This document shows positions 44,870 through 53,472 of a stretch of DNA of 64,000 bases, piece after piece. The notes below the pieces were generated by a model. It saw only the letters and a program-made list of their open reading frames with translations, made no database searches and had not been told where the DNA came from. Positions within the stretch are counted from its first letter, which is position 1. Every line of letters begins with the position of its first letter. This stretch comes from Polaromonas sp. (lineage in GTDB: Bacteria; Pseudomonadota; Gammaproteobacteria; Burkholderiales; Burkholderiaceae_C): NCBI GenBank assembly GCA_030654695.1, contig JAURWY010000025.1, forward strand, positions 1 through 64,000, written 5' to 3'. Both the position numbers and the translations under genes were made by a program.

Positions 44870-45111
44870 CGGCCAAGGCTTTGCAAGGTGGCGAAAAAAG
44901 CTTCTTCTGGATCTGCTGATGAGCTGCTGGCCAAGGCGCTGAGGGCGGCTGGTTGCAGGCGGCTCAGGGCTTTGACCAAACGCAGCACCTCAGTGTCAGT
45001 CGGTGCGCTGCCGCGTCTGCTCAGCCCCGTCCGTACCCGTTCAGCCAAGAAATCAGCCTCCGCGCTGGACGGTGGACGCTGTTGTGGTTGATGGTGGGAG
45101 TGATTCTGCAT
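44866..45111 (-). CDS. Small hypothetical protein, possible amidase partner
   Basis: An 81-residue protein, rich in Ala, Ser, Gln and Arg. It has a hydrophilic N terminus (MQNHSHHQPQQRPPSS) and a helical-looking body (PTDTEVLRLVKALSRLQPAA). It is not recognisable by sequence. It is the first gene of the operon and its stop overlaps the amidase ATG, so the two are translationally coupled. AtzG-like proteins (about 70 residues) sit in the same position before AtzE amidases and form a complex with them. That role is inferred from position and size only. Confidence 0.6.
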   Translation of the reverse strand: MQNHSHHQPQQRPPSSAEADFLAERVRTGLSRRGSAPTDTEVLRLVKALSRLQPAALSALASSSSADPEEAFFATLQSLGR

Positions 45112-45122
45112 ATATAGTCAGT

Positions 45123-45142
45123 CTGTAAATATAAATATACAG
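45123..45142. promoter_or_regulatory. GntR-type operator between divergent operons
   Basis: CTGTAAATATAAATATACAG is an imperfect palindrome, matching its reverse complement at 16 of 20 positions with perfect CTGTA/TACAG ends. It lies 11 bases upstream of the first minus-strand gene (start 45111) and just upstream of the GntR gene, in an AT-rich 68-base gap that must hold both promoters. It is the likely site through which the GntR/FCD protein controls both directions. Confidence 0.6.
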
Positions 45143-45179
45143 TATGTGTGGATATCAAGCAATGTGGGAAACTCCAATA

Positions 45180-45866
45180 ATGCGAAGCACGAAGACCGTA
45201 TTTACCAAAGCCAGCGACAAAATTCGAACGGAAATTGAAAGACTTATTCAGTCTGGAACTCTGCTTCCCGGAGATGCGATTGACGAGGCTGGGCTGGCCA
45301 GCCAGCACGGCGTATCGCGAACGCCCATCCGTGAGGCCATGCTTCAGCTGCAAGCGCAGGGCCTGCTGACCAGCTTGTCGCGCGGTGGCATGGTTGTCGC
45401 CAAAATGGATTTACAACAATTGCTTTCATTGTGGGAGCTGCTGGCCGAGATGGAGGGTGTCGCTGCGCGTCTGGCTTGTCAGCGCATGACCCCAGACGAA
45501 CTGGTGGCGATCAGCAAAGCCCATGAGCAGGGGCGAGCGGCCGTTGACCTCGATGACATGGCCGCTTGGCAGGAAAGTAACTTGGGCTTTCACGAGCTGA
45601 TTTACCGCGCCACCCGAAACCCTTATTTGCGTCAGGAGCTGTTGCGCATCCGATCGAGGACAGGCTTTTATCGTCAACACGCTTTCGGTGCGTTGGGGAA
45701 AATCAAGTCATCTTTTGAGCAACACCAGCGCTTGGTTGAGGCTTTTCAGGCCGGCGATCATGAAGGTGCTTCAGTCGCCATGATGGCGCACATGCGGCCC
45801 GCCCGTGATGCGCAAGCGATGGCTGATTTCATCATCAATCTGCCAAAGGGCCTCAGCCTGGCCTGA
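45180..45866 (+). CDS. GntR-family transcriptional regulator, FCD type
   Basis: About 228 residues. The N-terminal winged helix includes DEAGLASQHGVSRTPIREAM, and the C-terminal FCD helical domain carries metal or ligand histidines in ESNLGFHELIYRATRN and MMAHMRPARD. FCD regulators usually repress catabolic genes and respond to carboxylic acids. It is divergent from the twelve-gene operon. Three ATG codons are possible (45144, 45162, 45180). I choose the last because GGGAAA precedes it and the family usually has a short N terminus. Confidence 0.85.
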   Translation: MRSTKTVFTKASDKIRTEIERLIQSGTLLPGDAIDEAGLASQHGVSRTPIREAMLQLQAQGLLTSLSRGGMVVAKMDLQQLLSLWELLAEMEGVAARLACQRMTPDELVAISKAHEQGRAAVDLDDMAAWQESNLGFHELIYRATRNPYLRQELLRIRSRTGFYRQHAFGALGKIKSSFEQHQRLVEAFQAGDHEGASVAMMAHMRPARDAQAMADFIINLPKGLSLA

Positions 45867-45871
45867 CTTGC

Positions 45872-46636
45872 TCAGGCCGTGGAACCCGCCCGATGGGCGA
45901 TGTGCTGTGCTCGGCACAGATCGTCCCAAGCCTTGGCCTTGTCGGGCAGGCTGCGCAGTAAATACGCCGCGTCGTAGGTGACCACTGCTGCGATGCCTGC
46001 GAGTTGATGCACATGCCCGCGCAGCTTGCCCAGCGGCTCGGTTGACTGCAGCAGCGCCTGCGCTGCCAGTCGCCCCATGATGAGGATGACGTTGGGTTTT
46101 TCAGCCTTGAGCAGTTCGGCCAGCGCTGAATCCAGCGGCGCGGCATTGGCTGCAGCTGCAGCATCAGCGCGACGCGACAATGGCACACACACCGCGTGGG
46201 CACATTGGTGGAGTCCGGCCGCACGCAACATGTTGTCGAGGAGTTTGCCGGTGTCACCTGCCAGCGGATCGGCGTCGGTGGCGCCCGGCGGTGTTTCTAT
46301 CAGCAGCAGCCAGCGCGCTGCCGCGCCGAGAACGGCAGGCTGTCCGTTGTCGGCGACGGGTTTGGGATACAGCGCACGCGCTTCGCCGAGAGACCAGGCG
46401 CTGCTGCTGTTGCCCGTCGTGCTCGCTTGCGCCGACACCTCTGGCGCAGGCACTGAGGCCATGGGCGGTTGAAGCGATGGCGTAGCCGGCGATGTCGGCG
46501 TTGGTACAGAAACCTTTGGCGCGTTAACGGGTGTGACAACGGCAGCCACTTCAGCGGCTACTGGCTGCGGTTGCCAGAGTCGGATGCCCATTTCACGCAG
46601 CATCGCGCGTTGACGTTTGTCGAGGTCTAGGCTCAT
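45872..46636 (-). CDS. UDG-superfamily-fold protein with HolD-like N terminus
   Basis: A 254-residue protein. Residues 1-20 (DKRQRAMLREMGIRLWQP) match the RxxxLxxxGIxxW pattern at the N terminus of DNA polymerase III psi (HolD). A long Pro/Ala/Thr-rich linker (about 25-85) follows. The C-terminal domain resembles family 4 uracil-DNA glycosylases (DPLAGDTGKLLDNMLRAAGL), but the iron-sulfur cysteines are absent and the final HPS motif reads TYDAAYLLR. It is thus probably not a glycosylase. It follows tsaB-rimI on the same strand; holD neighbours rimI in E. coli. Confidence 0.7.
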   Translation of the reverse strand: MSLDLDKRQRAMLREMGIRLWQPQPVAAEVAAVVTPVNAPKVSVPTPTSPATPSLQPPMASVPAPEVSAQASTTGNSSSAWSLGEARALYPKPVADNGQPAVLGAAARWLLLIETPPGATDADPLAGDTGKLLDNMLRAAGLHQCAHAVCVPLSRRADAAAAANAAPLDSALAELLKAEKPNVILIMGRLAAQALLQSTEPLGKLRGHVHQLAGIAAVVTYDAAYLLRSLPDKAKAWDDLCRAQHIAHRAGSTA

Positions 46637-46646
46637 GTTGGAACTT

Positions 46647-47132
46647 TCACAATGCCAGACTCATGACGATCGCGTCTTCGCGGGCGAAAGCGCTCAGCGG
46701 GTAATAGTTGCGGCGCGTGCCGACATGCTTGAATCCGCAATGTTCGTAGATTTGCCGCGCCCGTGTGTTGCTGATGCGCACCTCCAGCCACAGCCATTCG
46801 GCGCCCTGCCCGCGTGACCAGAGGCACAGCGCGTCCAGCAGCAGCCGGGCAAAGCCCTGGCCTTGGTACATCGGCGCTACCGTGATGTTGAGCAGGTGCA
46901 CTTCGTCGACCCCTTTCATGGCCACAAAGTAGCCGAGCAGTTCGGGCTTGCTGCCGTTCGCTGCATCGGCCAGCAGCATCTGACACGGGTAACCCGCCGT
47001 CAGCGAATCCGCAAAATTGCCGGACAGCCAAGGGTGGGGATAAGCACTTTTTTCGATTCTGGCAATCTGTTCCAGCCAAGGCGTGGTCATGGCTTCGAGT
47101 CGGACTTCTCTGGGTTGGAGGACGGCGTTCAT
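46647..47132 (-). CDS. rimI: Ribosomal protein S18-alanine N-acetyltransferase
   Basis: A 161-residue GNAT acetyltransferase. The acetyl-CoA-binding motif A is VAPMYQGQGFARLLLDAL, preceded by the strand HLLNITV, and the RimI-typical NTRARQIYEHCGFKHVGTRR follows. It acetylates the N-terminal alanine of ribosomal protein S18. Its start overlaps the tsaB stop by 4 bases, the usual tsaB-rimI arrangement. The N terminus is about 12 residues longer than in E. coli. Confidence 0.9.
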   Translation of the reverse strand: MNAVLQPREVRLEAMTTPWLEQIARIEKSAYPHPWLSGNFADSLTAGYPCQMLLADAANGSKPELLGYFVAMKGVDEVHLLNITVAPMYQGQGFARLLLDALCLWSRGQGAEWLWLEVRISNTRARQIYEHCGFKHVGTRRNYYPLSAFAREDAIVMSLAL

Positions 47133-47947
47133 GACGGATTGACGTGTTCAAGTAGCGCTTGGCGCTTCACTTCAGCGCGTTCGTCGGTGGTCAGCGCCAC
47201 TTTATCGCGGATGTAGAGCGGCAGCGCCTGTGACGCGTCCAGTGCAGCGCCCGACGCCAGCATGGCCGGTGCCAGCCGCAGCATCGCCGCAGCGCCCGGC
47301 AGGGCGGTCAAACGGTTGCAGTCGGTCAAGAGGGCAGGCAGCCGCGCGGCATAGACCTCAAATACGTTACCGGCCAGCCCATGCTTGGCTTCGCTGTCTG
47401 GGCCCTCTGCACTTTGAAGCACAGCGCTCAATTGCAAAGCCTCAGGCCGAACCAAAACGCAAGGCGCGAGCGCTTGGCACGCACCCTTGTTGAGGCGAAA
47501 GTGCTGCACATACATTTCGTCCATGCGGGCGTCCAGCAGCGCGGTGATAGTTTGCGGCGCGTTATCGGCAGAAGTGTTGGCCAACGCCCATTGAAAACGC
47601 GCTTCTTCAGCCAGCGCCAGCAGCGAGTCGACCGGCAGCACCGGCACGCCAGCGCCTAAAGCGAGACCCTGAGCCACCGCGCAGGCTGTGCGCAAGCCGG
47701 TGAAAGAGCCCGGGCCGCGGCCAAAGGCAATCGCATCGAGTTGGTCGAGGCGCAAGCCGGCGTCGGCCAGCAGTTGCAAGATGGCAGGAATCAAGGTGGC
47801 CGACGACAGCGGTCCGCCCGCGCCCTCATGCAGCCACTGCTGCGCGCCGTCGCTCACGCCAATCGACATGCGGTCGGTGCTGGTGTCAAACGCCAGAAAG
47901 CGGCCCGTGGGCGGAGTCAAAGCGGTGCGGGGAACAGTCGTGGGCAT
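47129..47947 (-). CDS. tsaB: tRNA threonylcarbamoyladenosine biosynthesis protein TsaB
   Basis: A 272-residue ASKHA-fold protein with LAFDTSTDRMSIGV at the N terminus and FGRGPGSFTGLRTACAVAQG in the first domain, both TsaB landmarks. It forms the TsaBDE complex that completes the t6A37 modification of tRNA. The other enzyme of this pathway, tsaC, lies 3.4 kb away. ATG 47947 (MPTTVPRTAL) is favoured; two further in-frame starts up to 47992 are possible. The dacB gene diverges from it. Confidence 0.9.
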   Translation of the reverse strand: MPTTVPRTALTPPTGRFLAFDTSTDRMSIGVSDGAQQWLHEGAGGPLSSATLIPAILQLLADAGLRLDQLDAIAFGRGPGSFTGLRTACAVAQGLALGAGVPVLPVDSLLALAEEARFQWALANTSADNAPQTITALLDARMDEMYVQHFRLNKGACQALAPCVLVRPEALQLSAVLQSAEGPDSEAKHGLAGNVFEVYAARLPALLTDCNRLTALPGAAAMLRLAPAMLASGAALDASQALPLYIRDKVALTTDERAEVKRQALLEHVNPS

Positions 47948-48016
47948 CGCCTGATTATCCGGGCAAGTCATAGAGGTGCGCTGGCAACACACGGGTCCAA
48001 CCCTGATAATTCTCCG

Positions 48017-49570
48017 ATGGCATTTTCAGCGCTCTCTCAGACACTCTTTTCGGCAGGCTTTGCGCCTCGCTGCCTTTTTGCGCGCCAGTCGCGAAAACCC
48101 CGCCAACGGCTACTTTCGCTGGTCACAGCGACCCTGCTGGCGCTGGCTGGCCCGGTCGCCTCGGCTACAGAGCCGAGCCTGCCAAAAGCCATTGCACAAG
48201 CGTTGGCCCGGGCGCAGGTGCCAGCCAGTGCGGTTACTTTTCTGGTAGTCGACGCCAGCGGCCAACGCCCGCCGCGCCTCAGCCATCGCGCTGGCGAAGC
48301 TATGAATCCGGCCTCAGTCATGAAGTTGGTGACCACCTACGCTGCGCTGGATGTGTTGGGCCCGGATTTTTTGTGGAAAACCAACATCACGATGGACGGC
48401 CGCATTCAAAGCGGTCTGCTCGACGGCAACATGGTGGTGCGCGGCGGCGGTGACCCAAAACTCGTCGTTGAGCGACTGCAAACGCTGCTGACGCAGGTGC
48501 AAACCAGCGGCGTGCGGGCGATTCGCGGCGACATCGTTTTGGACCGCAGCGCCTTCAACGAGCCTGAAGTCAACGCGGCGGCGTTCGACGGTGAGCCGCT
48601 GCGCCCTTACAACACGCAGCCCGACGCCTTGCTGATCAATTTCAAGACGTTGGTGATGACCTTCACGCCAGACCTCGCGCTGGGTCGGGCGCAGGTGCGC
48701 ACCGAGCCGCCGATGGCCGGTGTGCAGGTTGATGGCAGCGTGCCCTTGCTGCCGTCTGCGCCCTGCGGCGACTGGCGCAGCGACTTGCGCGCCAGCGTGG
48801 ACAGCCCGAGTCGGGTGCAGTTTTTGGGTGGCTATGCCAGTGCCTGTGGTGAACGCGTTTGGCCCAGTGCGTATGCAGAGCCAGCGAGCTTTGCCGCCCG
48901 CGCTGTTGAAGGTTCGTGGCGACAGCTTGGCGGTCTTTTGAGCGGCCAGGTGCGCGACGCGAGCGCCTCTGAGTTGGCGATGTTGCGCAGCCGCGGCACG
49001 CTCTCAGGCAACACCTCACCGCTGCGGCTGGAGTCGCCCTCGCTGCCTTTGCGCGACATCGTGCAAGACGTCAATAAGTTCTCTAACAACGTGATGGCGC
49101 AGCATTTGTTGTTGAGCCTCGGGCTGCACGGAAAACTCGGGCAAACGCAGGCCGGCACCTTTGAGGCCGGCCGCGCTGCAGCGCAAGCGTGGTGGTTAAA
49201 AACCTGGCCCACCGCCGCGCCGCCAATGCTGGACAACGGCTCCGGTCTGAGTCGCAGCGGACGCATCAGTGCGAGCAGCTTGGCGGCCATGTTGCAGCAC
49301 GCCGCCAAGAGTCCGTTGGCCGATGCGCTGGCCGATTCTTTGCCAGTGGTCGGCGTGGATGGTGCCATGCGAGCGCGCGCCAAAGGTGCGACCGGCCGGG
49401 CGCAAATCAAAACCGGTTCTTTGCGCGATGTCAGCGCTGTTGCCGGTTATGCACAAGGCGCCAGCGGCAGCCGCTACATCGTCGTCGGCATCGTCAACCA
49501 CCCCAACGCCAGCGCAGCGCGGCCGGCATTGAACACCTTGATCGAATGGGCTGTGCAAGACCGAAAATGA
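48017..49570 (+). CDS. dacB: D-alanyl-D-alanine carboxypeptidase/endopeptidase (PBP4)
   Basis: A 517-residue class C penicillin-binding protein. A basic N region and hydrophobic stretch (RLLSLVTATLLALAGPVASA) form a signal peptide. The three active-site motifs are SVMK (S100-K103), SNN in VNKFSNNVMAQ, and KTG in AQIKTGSLRDVSAV. Between the first two is the large insertion domain typical of DacB. It trims and cleaves peptidoglycan cross-links in the periplasm. ATG 48017 gives a normal signal peptide; the frame is open further upstream only because it is antisense to tsaB. Confidence 0.9.
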   Translation: MAFSALSQTLFSAGFAPRCLFARQSRKPRQRLLSLVTATLLALAGPVASATEPSLPKAIAQALARAQVPASAVTFLVVDASGQRPPRLSHRAGEAMNPASVMKLVTTYAALDVLGPDFLWKTNITMDGRIQSGLLDGNMVVRGGGDPKLVVERLQTLLTQVQTSGVRAIRGDIVLDRSAFNEPEVNAAAFDGEPLRPYNTQPDALLINFKTLVMTFTPDLALGRAQVRTEPPMAGVQVDGSVPLLPSAPCGDWRSDLRASVDSPSRVQFLGGYASACGERVWPSAYAEPASFAARAVEGSWRQLGGLLSGQVRDASASELAMLRSRGTLSGNTSPLRLESPSLPLRDIVQDVNKFSNNVMAQHLLLSLGLHGKLGQTQAGTFEAGRAAAQAWWLKTWPTAAPPMLDNGSGLSRSGRISASSLAAMLQHAAKSPLADALADSLPVVGVDGAMRARAKGATGRAQIKTGSLRDVSAVAGYAQGASGSRYIVVGIVNHPNASAARPALNTLIEWAVQDRK

Positions 49571-49623
49571 GGTTAATTCAGGGCCCTTTGATGCGGCCAG
49601 ATGGGCCAGCTTAAACTGGCTCC

Positions 49624-50607
49624 ATGATTCCATTTTCAGTTCTCGACCTCGCCCCCATCGTCCAAGGCAGTGATGCTGCCGAGTCTTATCGCAACACTTT
49701 GAGCTTGGCGCAGCACGCCGAGCGCTGGGGTTACAAGCGTTACTGGTTGGCTGAACACCACGGCATGCCGGGCATTTCCAGCGCCGCCACGTCGGTTCTG
49801 ATGGCGCATGTGGCCGGCGGCACCAAGAGCATTCGCGTGGGGGCTGGCGGCGTCATGCTGCCGAACCATTCGCCGCTGGTGATTGCCGAACAGTTCGGCA
49901 CGCTCGAGTCGCTGTTTCCGGGCCGTATTGATCTGGGTTTGGGCCGCGCACCGGGCTCTGACCAGATCACGGCGCGGGCCTTGCGCCGCAACCTGTCATC
50001 GGATTCAGACGAGTTTCCGCAAGACGTCATGGAGCTGATGGATTACTTTTCGGACTCGCCGCGCCAGCCTGTCCGAGCCGTACCCGGCACAGGCCTGAAC
50101 GTGCCGATGTGGATCTTGGGTTCGAGCTTGTTTGGCGCGCAATTGGCCGCCGCGCTGGGTTTGCCCTTTGCGTTTGCATCGCATTTCGCGCCCGCGCAAA
50201 TGATGCAAGCGATTGAGATTTACCGTGCGCGCTTTCAGCCGTCAGCGCGGCTGGCCAAGTCGTACGTGATGCTTGGCTTCAATGTGTTTGCCGCCGACAC
50301 CGATGAAGAAGCAGCCTTCTGCGTCACCTCGCAGCAGCAGGCTTTCGTCAATCTGCGCAGTGGCAGACCAGCCAAATTACCGCCACCCAAGGCTGACTTC
50401 TTGCAAAGTATCGGGCCGCAAGAACACGCTTTGCTGGACTCCGTGCGTCAGAGTTATGCGATCGGTTCGATCGACACGGTGCGGCGTGAAATGAACGCCT
50501 TCATTGAGCGCACGGGCGCCGATGAGTTGATGATCGCCGGCCAGATTTTTGACCACGATGCGCGCCTGCGCTCTTACGAAATCACGGCTGAACTGCAGCA
50601 CGCATAA
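49624..50607 (+). CDS. Luciferase-like (LLM class) flavin-dependent oxidoreductase
   Basis: A 327-residue bacterial-luciferase-fold protein of the YhbW-like group: [13 protein letters not shown] at the start, [18 protein letters not shown], and [15 protein letters not shown], the usual FMN-pocket segments. Its reaction is unknown; the family uses reduced flavin and O2. The gene lies 53 bases after dacB and its last 26 bases overlap the end of tsaC on the other strand. No terminator is evident between the convergent genes. Confidence 0.87.
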   Translation: MIPFSVLDLAPIVQGSDAAESYRNTLSLAQHAERWGYKRYWLAEHHGMPGISSAATSVLMAHVAGGTKSIRVGAGGVMLPNHSPLVIAEQFGTLESLFPGRIDLGLGRAPGSDQITARALRRNLSSDSDEFPQDVMELMDYFSDSPRQPVRAVPGTGLNVPMWILGSSLFGAQLAAALGLPFAFASHFAPAQMMQAIEIYRARFQPSARLAKSYVMLGFNVFAADTDEEAAFCVTSQQQAFVNLRSGRPAKLPPPKADFLQSIGPQEHALLDSVRQSYAIGSIDTVRREMNAFIERTGADELMIAGQIFDHDARLRSYEITAELQHA

Positions 50608-51598
50608 GCCGGTCCCGCACGCCGTCCCATTCGGTCGCGGTGGGCAGTGTTTCCACCCATATGTGATCCACGCCCTGCGCGTCGAACTCGCGCAGCACGG
50701 CAAAGAGTTCGTGCGCCACTTGTGACGCTTGCAGCGGCATGGCGCGGTACAGAACTGATGCCTCGTTGATGTCTGCAATCGAGTACGCATAGACAGCGAT
50801 GCGCAGCGATGGCTTCACCGCGTCGGTGTCTTGCTGAGTCACGGCCTTTTTTGGCAGCGCTGCCAAGGCCTCTAGCAATTCGGCTCGGTCCATCAAACGC
50901 ACTTTGGCGTTGGGCGCGTAGTGCGACGCCAACGTGCCCGAAGCGCGCGGTGCGTTGGACGTCAGCGCTTCGTTGTCGAGCACCGCTTCACCGCAAGCCG
51001 CTTCAAGTTGTGCACGCGTCAGCACGCCGGGACGCAGCAACACCGGCTGGCCTCGGGTGCAGTCGACGATGGTCGATTCAATGCCTACTTCGCACGGCCC
51101 GCCGTCGAGCACGAACAAGGGATCGCCCATTTCATCGGCCACATGCGCGGCCGTGGTCGGGCTGACGCGGCCAAAACGATTCGCACTGGGCCCGGCGACG
51201 CCGGTGCGGCAGGCTTTCAGCAACGCTTGCGCCACCGGATGTGACGGGCAGCGCAGGCCAATTGAGTTTTGGCCACCGGCTGCAGCCGTGGCAACACCGG
51301 GCTTGCGCGGCAAGATGAGCGTGAGCGGTCCGGGCCAAAAAGCGGCGATCAATCGGGCTGCAAAGGGCGGCACGCTGCTGGCGTAGTCGAGCACTTGCTG
51401 AGCTGCAGCGATGTGCACGATGAGTGGATGGTTGGACGGCCGGCCCTTGGCGGCAAAGATCAACGCCACCGCCGCATCGTTGGATGCGTCAGCGCCCAAG
51501 CCATAGACGGTTTCCGTCGGCAAGCCGATCAGCTCGCCACTGCGGATCAGGCGCGCGGCCTCGGCGACAGCCGCGGGGTCGGTGCCCGAGTGAATCAT
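50582..51598 (-). CDS. tsaC: L-threonylcarbamoyladenylate synthase (Sua5 type)
   Basis: A 338-residue protein: an N-terminal YrdC domain ([43 protein letters not shown]) plus a C-terminal Sua5 domain from about residue 215. It makes threonylcarbamoyl-AMP from threonine, bicarbonate and ATP for tRNA t6A37. The ATG directly abuts the purK stop with no spacer, indicating coupling to the purine genes. The last 26 bases overlap the convergent oxidoreductase gene. Confidence 0.92.
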   Translation of the reverse strand: MIHSGTDPAAVAEAARLIRSGELIGLPTETVYGLGADASNDAAVALIFAAKGRPSNHPLIVHIAAAQQVLDYASSVPPFAARLIAAFWPGPLTLILPRKPGVATAAAGGQNSIGLRCPSHPVAQALLKACRTGVAGPSANRFGRVSPTTAAHVADEMGDPLFVLDGGPCEVGIESTIVDCTRGQPVLLRPGVLTRAQLEAACGEAVLDNEALTSNAPRASGTLASHYAPNAKVRLMDRAELLEALAALPKKAVTQQDTDAVKPSLRIAVYAYSIADINEASVLYRAMPLQASQVAHELFAVLREFDAQGVDHIWVETLPTATEWDGVRDRLMRAAVQP

Positions 51599-52798
51599 TC
51601 AGTGGCTTTCAAGGCCGGGCAAGTTCAGCAGCGTCGCTACTTGGCGTGCTGTGGCTTGCACGGCTGCCACGCTGGCGCCGGTGATGTTCAGGTGGCCCAT
51701 CTTGCGGCCGGGCCGCGCTTGTGTCTTGCCGTACAAGTGCAAATGCGTGCCCGGCAAAGCCAACACCGCCACCCAGTCGGGTGTGCGCTCAAAGCCTTGC
51801 GCGTCAAACCAGCTGTCGCCTAGCAAATTCAGCATGATGGCCGGCGAATGCTGGCGCGGCGTGGGCAGCGGCAAGCCGGTGAGCGCGTGCACCTGCAAGT
51901 CAAATTGCGAGGTGTCGCAAGCGTTCATCGTGTAGTGGCCGCTGTTGTGCGGACGCGGCGCCATTTCATTGACGACCAGCGTGTCTTCAGCGGCATTGCC
52001 AGAGGCGCTGGCCAGCACAAAAAACTCCACACACAACACGCCCACGTAGCCGATCTGCGCGGCAATGGCTTCAGTCGCAGCGCGTGCGCGTGCCGACAAG
52101 GCGGCCGGCAGGCAGCCGTCATAAGCGTGTGTCACCGCCAAAATGCCGTCGACATGCACATTGCGCTGCGGTGCAAAACTGACGATCTCGCCGTTCCAGC
52201 CGCGTGCCACGATCACCGACAGTTCGGCTTTGAGAGGCAGCATTTTTTCGAGCACGCAAGCCACGTTGCTCAGGTTGCTCCAAGCTGTCGCGAGTTCGGC
52301 AGCGTTCTTGACGCGGGCCTGGCCTTTGCCGTCGTAGCCCATGCGCGCAGTTTTTAAAATGCCGGGCAACAGGTCAGCCGAAACGGCGGCTAGATCGGCT
52401 GGGGTTTCCAGCACCGCATAGGGCGCACACGGCACGCCAGAGTCTGCGGCACAGGCGCTGAAATGGGATTTTTCGTCGATCCGGTTTTGGGCGATCGATA
52501 CGGTGTCTGCGCTGGGTGCTACCGGCCGCGTGGTGGCGAGTTGCTGCAGCGCGGCCGCCGGCACGTTTTCAAATTCGGTGGTGATGGCAGCGCTGACAGC
52601 CGCTAATTGCGTTAAGCCTGCGGCATCGTCGTAGGCGGCTTGAATGTGGTGGTGGCTGACGCGGCCGGCCGGGCTGGTCGCATCGGCGTCGAGCACGGCG
52701 GTGAAGTAGCCGAGGCGTTGCGCGGCATGCACAAACATGCGGCCGAGCTGGCCGCCGCCCATCACGCCGAGCGTGGCGCCAGGAAGGATGGGTGTCAT
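51599..52798 (-). CDS. purK: N5-carboxyaminoimidazole ribonucleotide synthase
   Basis: A 399-residue ATP-grasp enzyme. [21 protein letters not shown] at the N terminus, the ATP-grasp lysine region [17 protein letters not shown], and [17 protein letters not shown] with metal-binding residues are all PurK-typical. It carboxylates AIR to N5-CAIR, the substrate of PurE encoded just upstream on the same strand. The two genes overlap by 4 bases (ATGA). It is slightly longer than the E. coli enzyme. Confidence 0.94.
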   Translation of the reverse strand: MTPILPGATLGVMGGGQLGRMFVHAAQRLGYFTAVLDADATSPAGRVSHHHIQAAYDDAAGLTQLAAVSAAITTEFENVPAAALQQLATTRPVAPSADTVSIAQNRIDEKSHFSACAADSGVPCAPYAVLETPADLAAVSADLLPGILKTARMGYDGKGQARVKNAAELATAWSNLSNVACVLEKMLPLKAELSVIVARGWNGEIVSFAPQRNVHVDGILAVTHAYDGCLPAALSARARAATEAIAAQIGYVGVLCVEFFVLASASGNAAEDTLVVNEMAPRPHNSGHYTMNACDTSQFDLQVHALTGLPLPTPRQHSPAIMLNLLGDSWFDAQGFERTPDWVAVLALPGTHLHLYGKTQARPGRKMGHLNITGASVAAVQATARQVATLLNLPGLESH

Positions 52799-53343
52799 AG
52801 CGGTGGCAAGGTCATGGCTTCGGCCGCAGCCGTTTGCGCGACCCGAAAAGCCTGCAACTGAGCGGCCAGTGCGGGGCTGTGCAAGGCCAACATGGCGACC
52901 GCAAACAGGGCCGCATTGGCTGCGCCAGCGTTGCCAATCGCAAAGGTCGCGACCGGAATGCCTTTGGGCATTTGAACGATGCTGTGCAGCGAATCAACGC
53001 CTTGCAAATGCTTACTGGCGACCGGCACGCCGAGCACCGGCACGGTGGTTTTGGCCGCCAACATGCCGGGCAGGTGCGCGGCACCGCCGGCACCGGCAAT
53101 GATGGCTTGCAGACCACGACCGAGGGCTGTTTCAGCGTAGTCAAACAAGGCGTCGGGCATGCGGTGCGCGGACACCACGCGGGCCTCGTAGGCGATGCCG
53201 AACTGCTGCAAAATTTGCACGGCGTGCTGCATCGTGTCCCAGTCGCTGTTGGAACCCATCACCACGCCGACCGTGACGGCGGCGCCTGGCGCGGCGGTAT
53301 GGGCTGAGGACGTGGGGCTGGTGCTCGGTGATGTGGTGGTCAT
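52795..53343 (-). CDS. purE: N5-carboxyaminoimidazole ribonucleotide mutase
   Basis: A 182-residue class I PurE. After a non-conserved Ser/Thr/Ala-rich N-terminal tail of about 22 residues come [35 protein letters not shown] and VPVLGVPV, which build the CAIR-binding site. It converts N5-CAIR to CAIR in purine synthesis. The tail is longer than the family norm, so translation might begin downstream, but no internal ATG fits. The cnoX-like gene diverges from it. Confidence 0.94.
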   Translation of the reverse strand: MTTTSPSTSPTSSAHTAAPGAAVTVGVVMGSNSDWDTMQHAVQILQQFGIAYEARVVSAHRMPDALFDYAETALGRGLQAIIAGAGGAAHLPGMLAAKTTVPVLGVPVASKHLQGVDSLHSIVQMPKGIPVATFAIGNAGAANAALFAVAMLALHSPALAAQLQAFRVAQTAAAEAMTLPPL

Positions 53344-53472
53344 GATGTGTCGCTAAACTGCGGACCGGTGATTTTAAGCGTTGCAGCCAAGACGCCCGCC
53401 AGCATGCTATCGTTTTGTCTGTCGTTTCTAACTTTCTACACAGCCTCATGCGCACTTCAAGCGCTTCCAAAC

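Noticed and set aside
45872..46636. A functional family 4 uracil-DNA glycosylase.
   Set aside because: The four iron-sulfur cysteines and the C-terminal catalytic motif are missing. Only the overall fold pattern remains.
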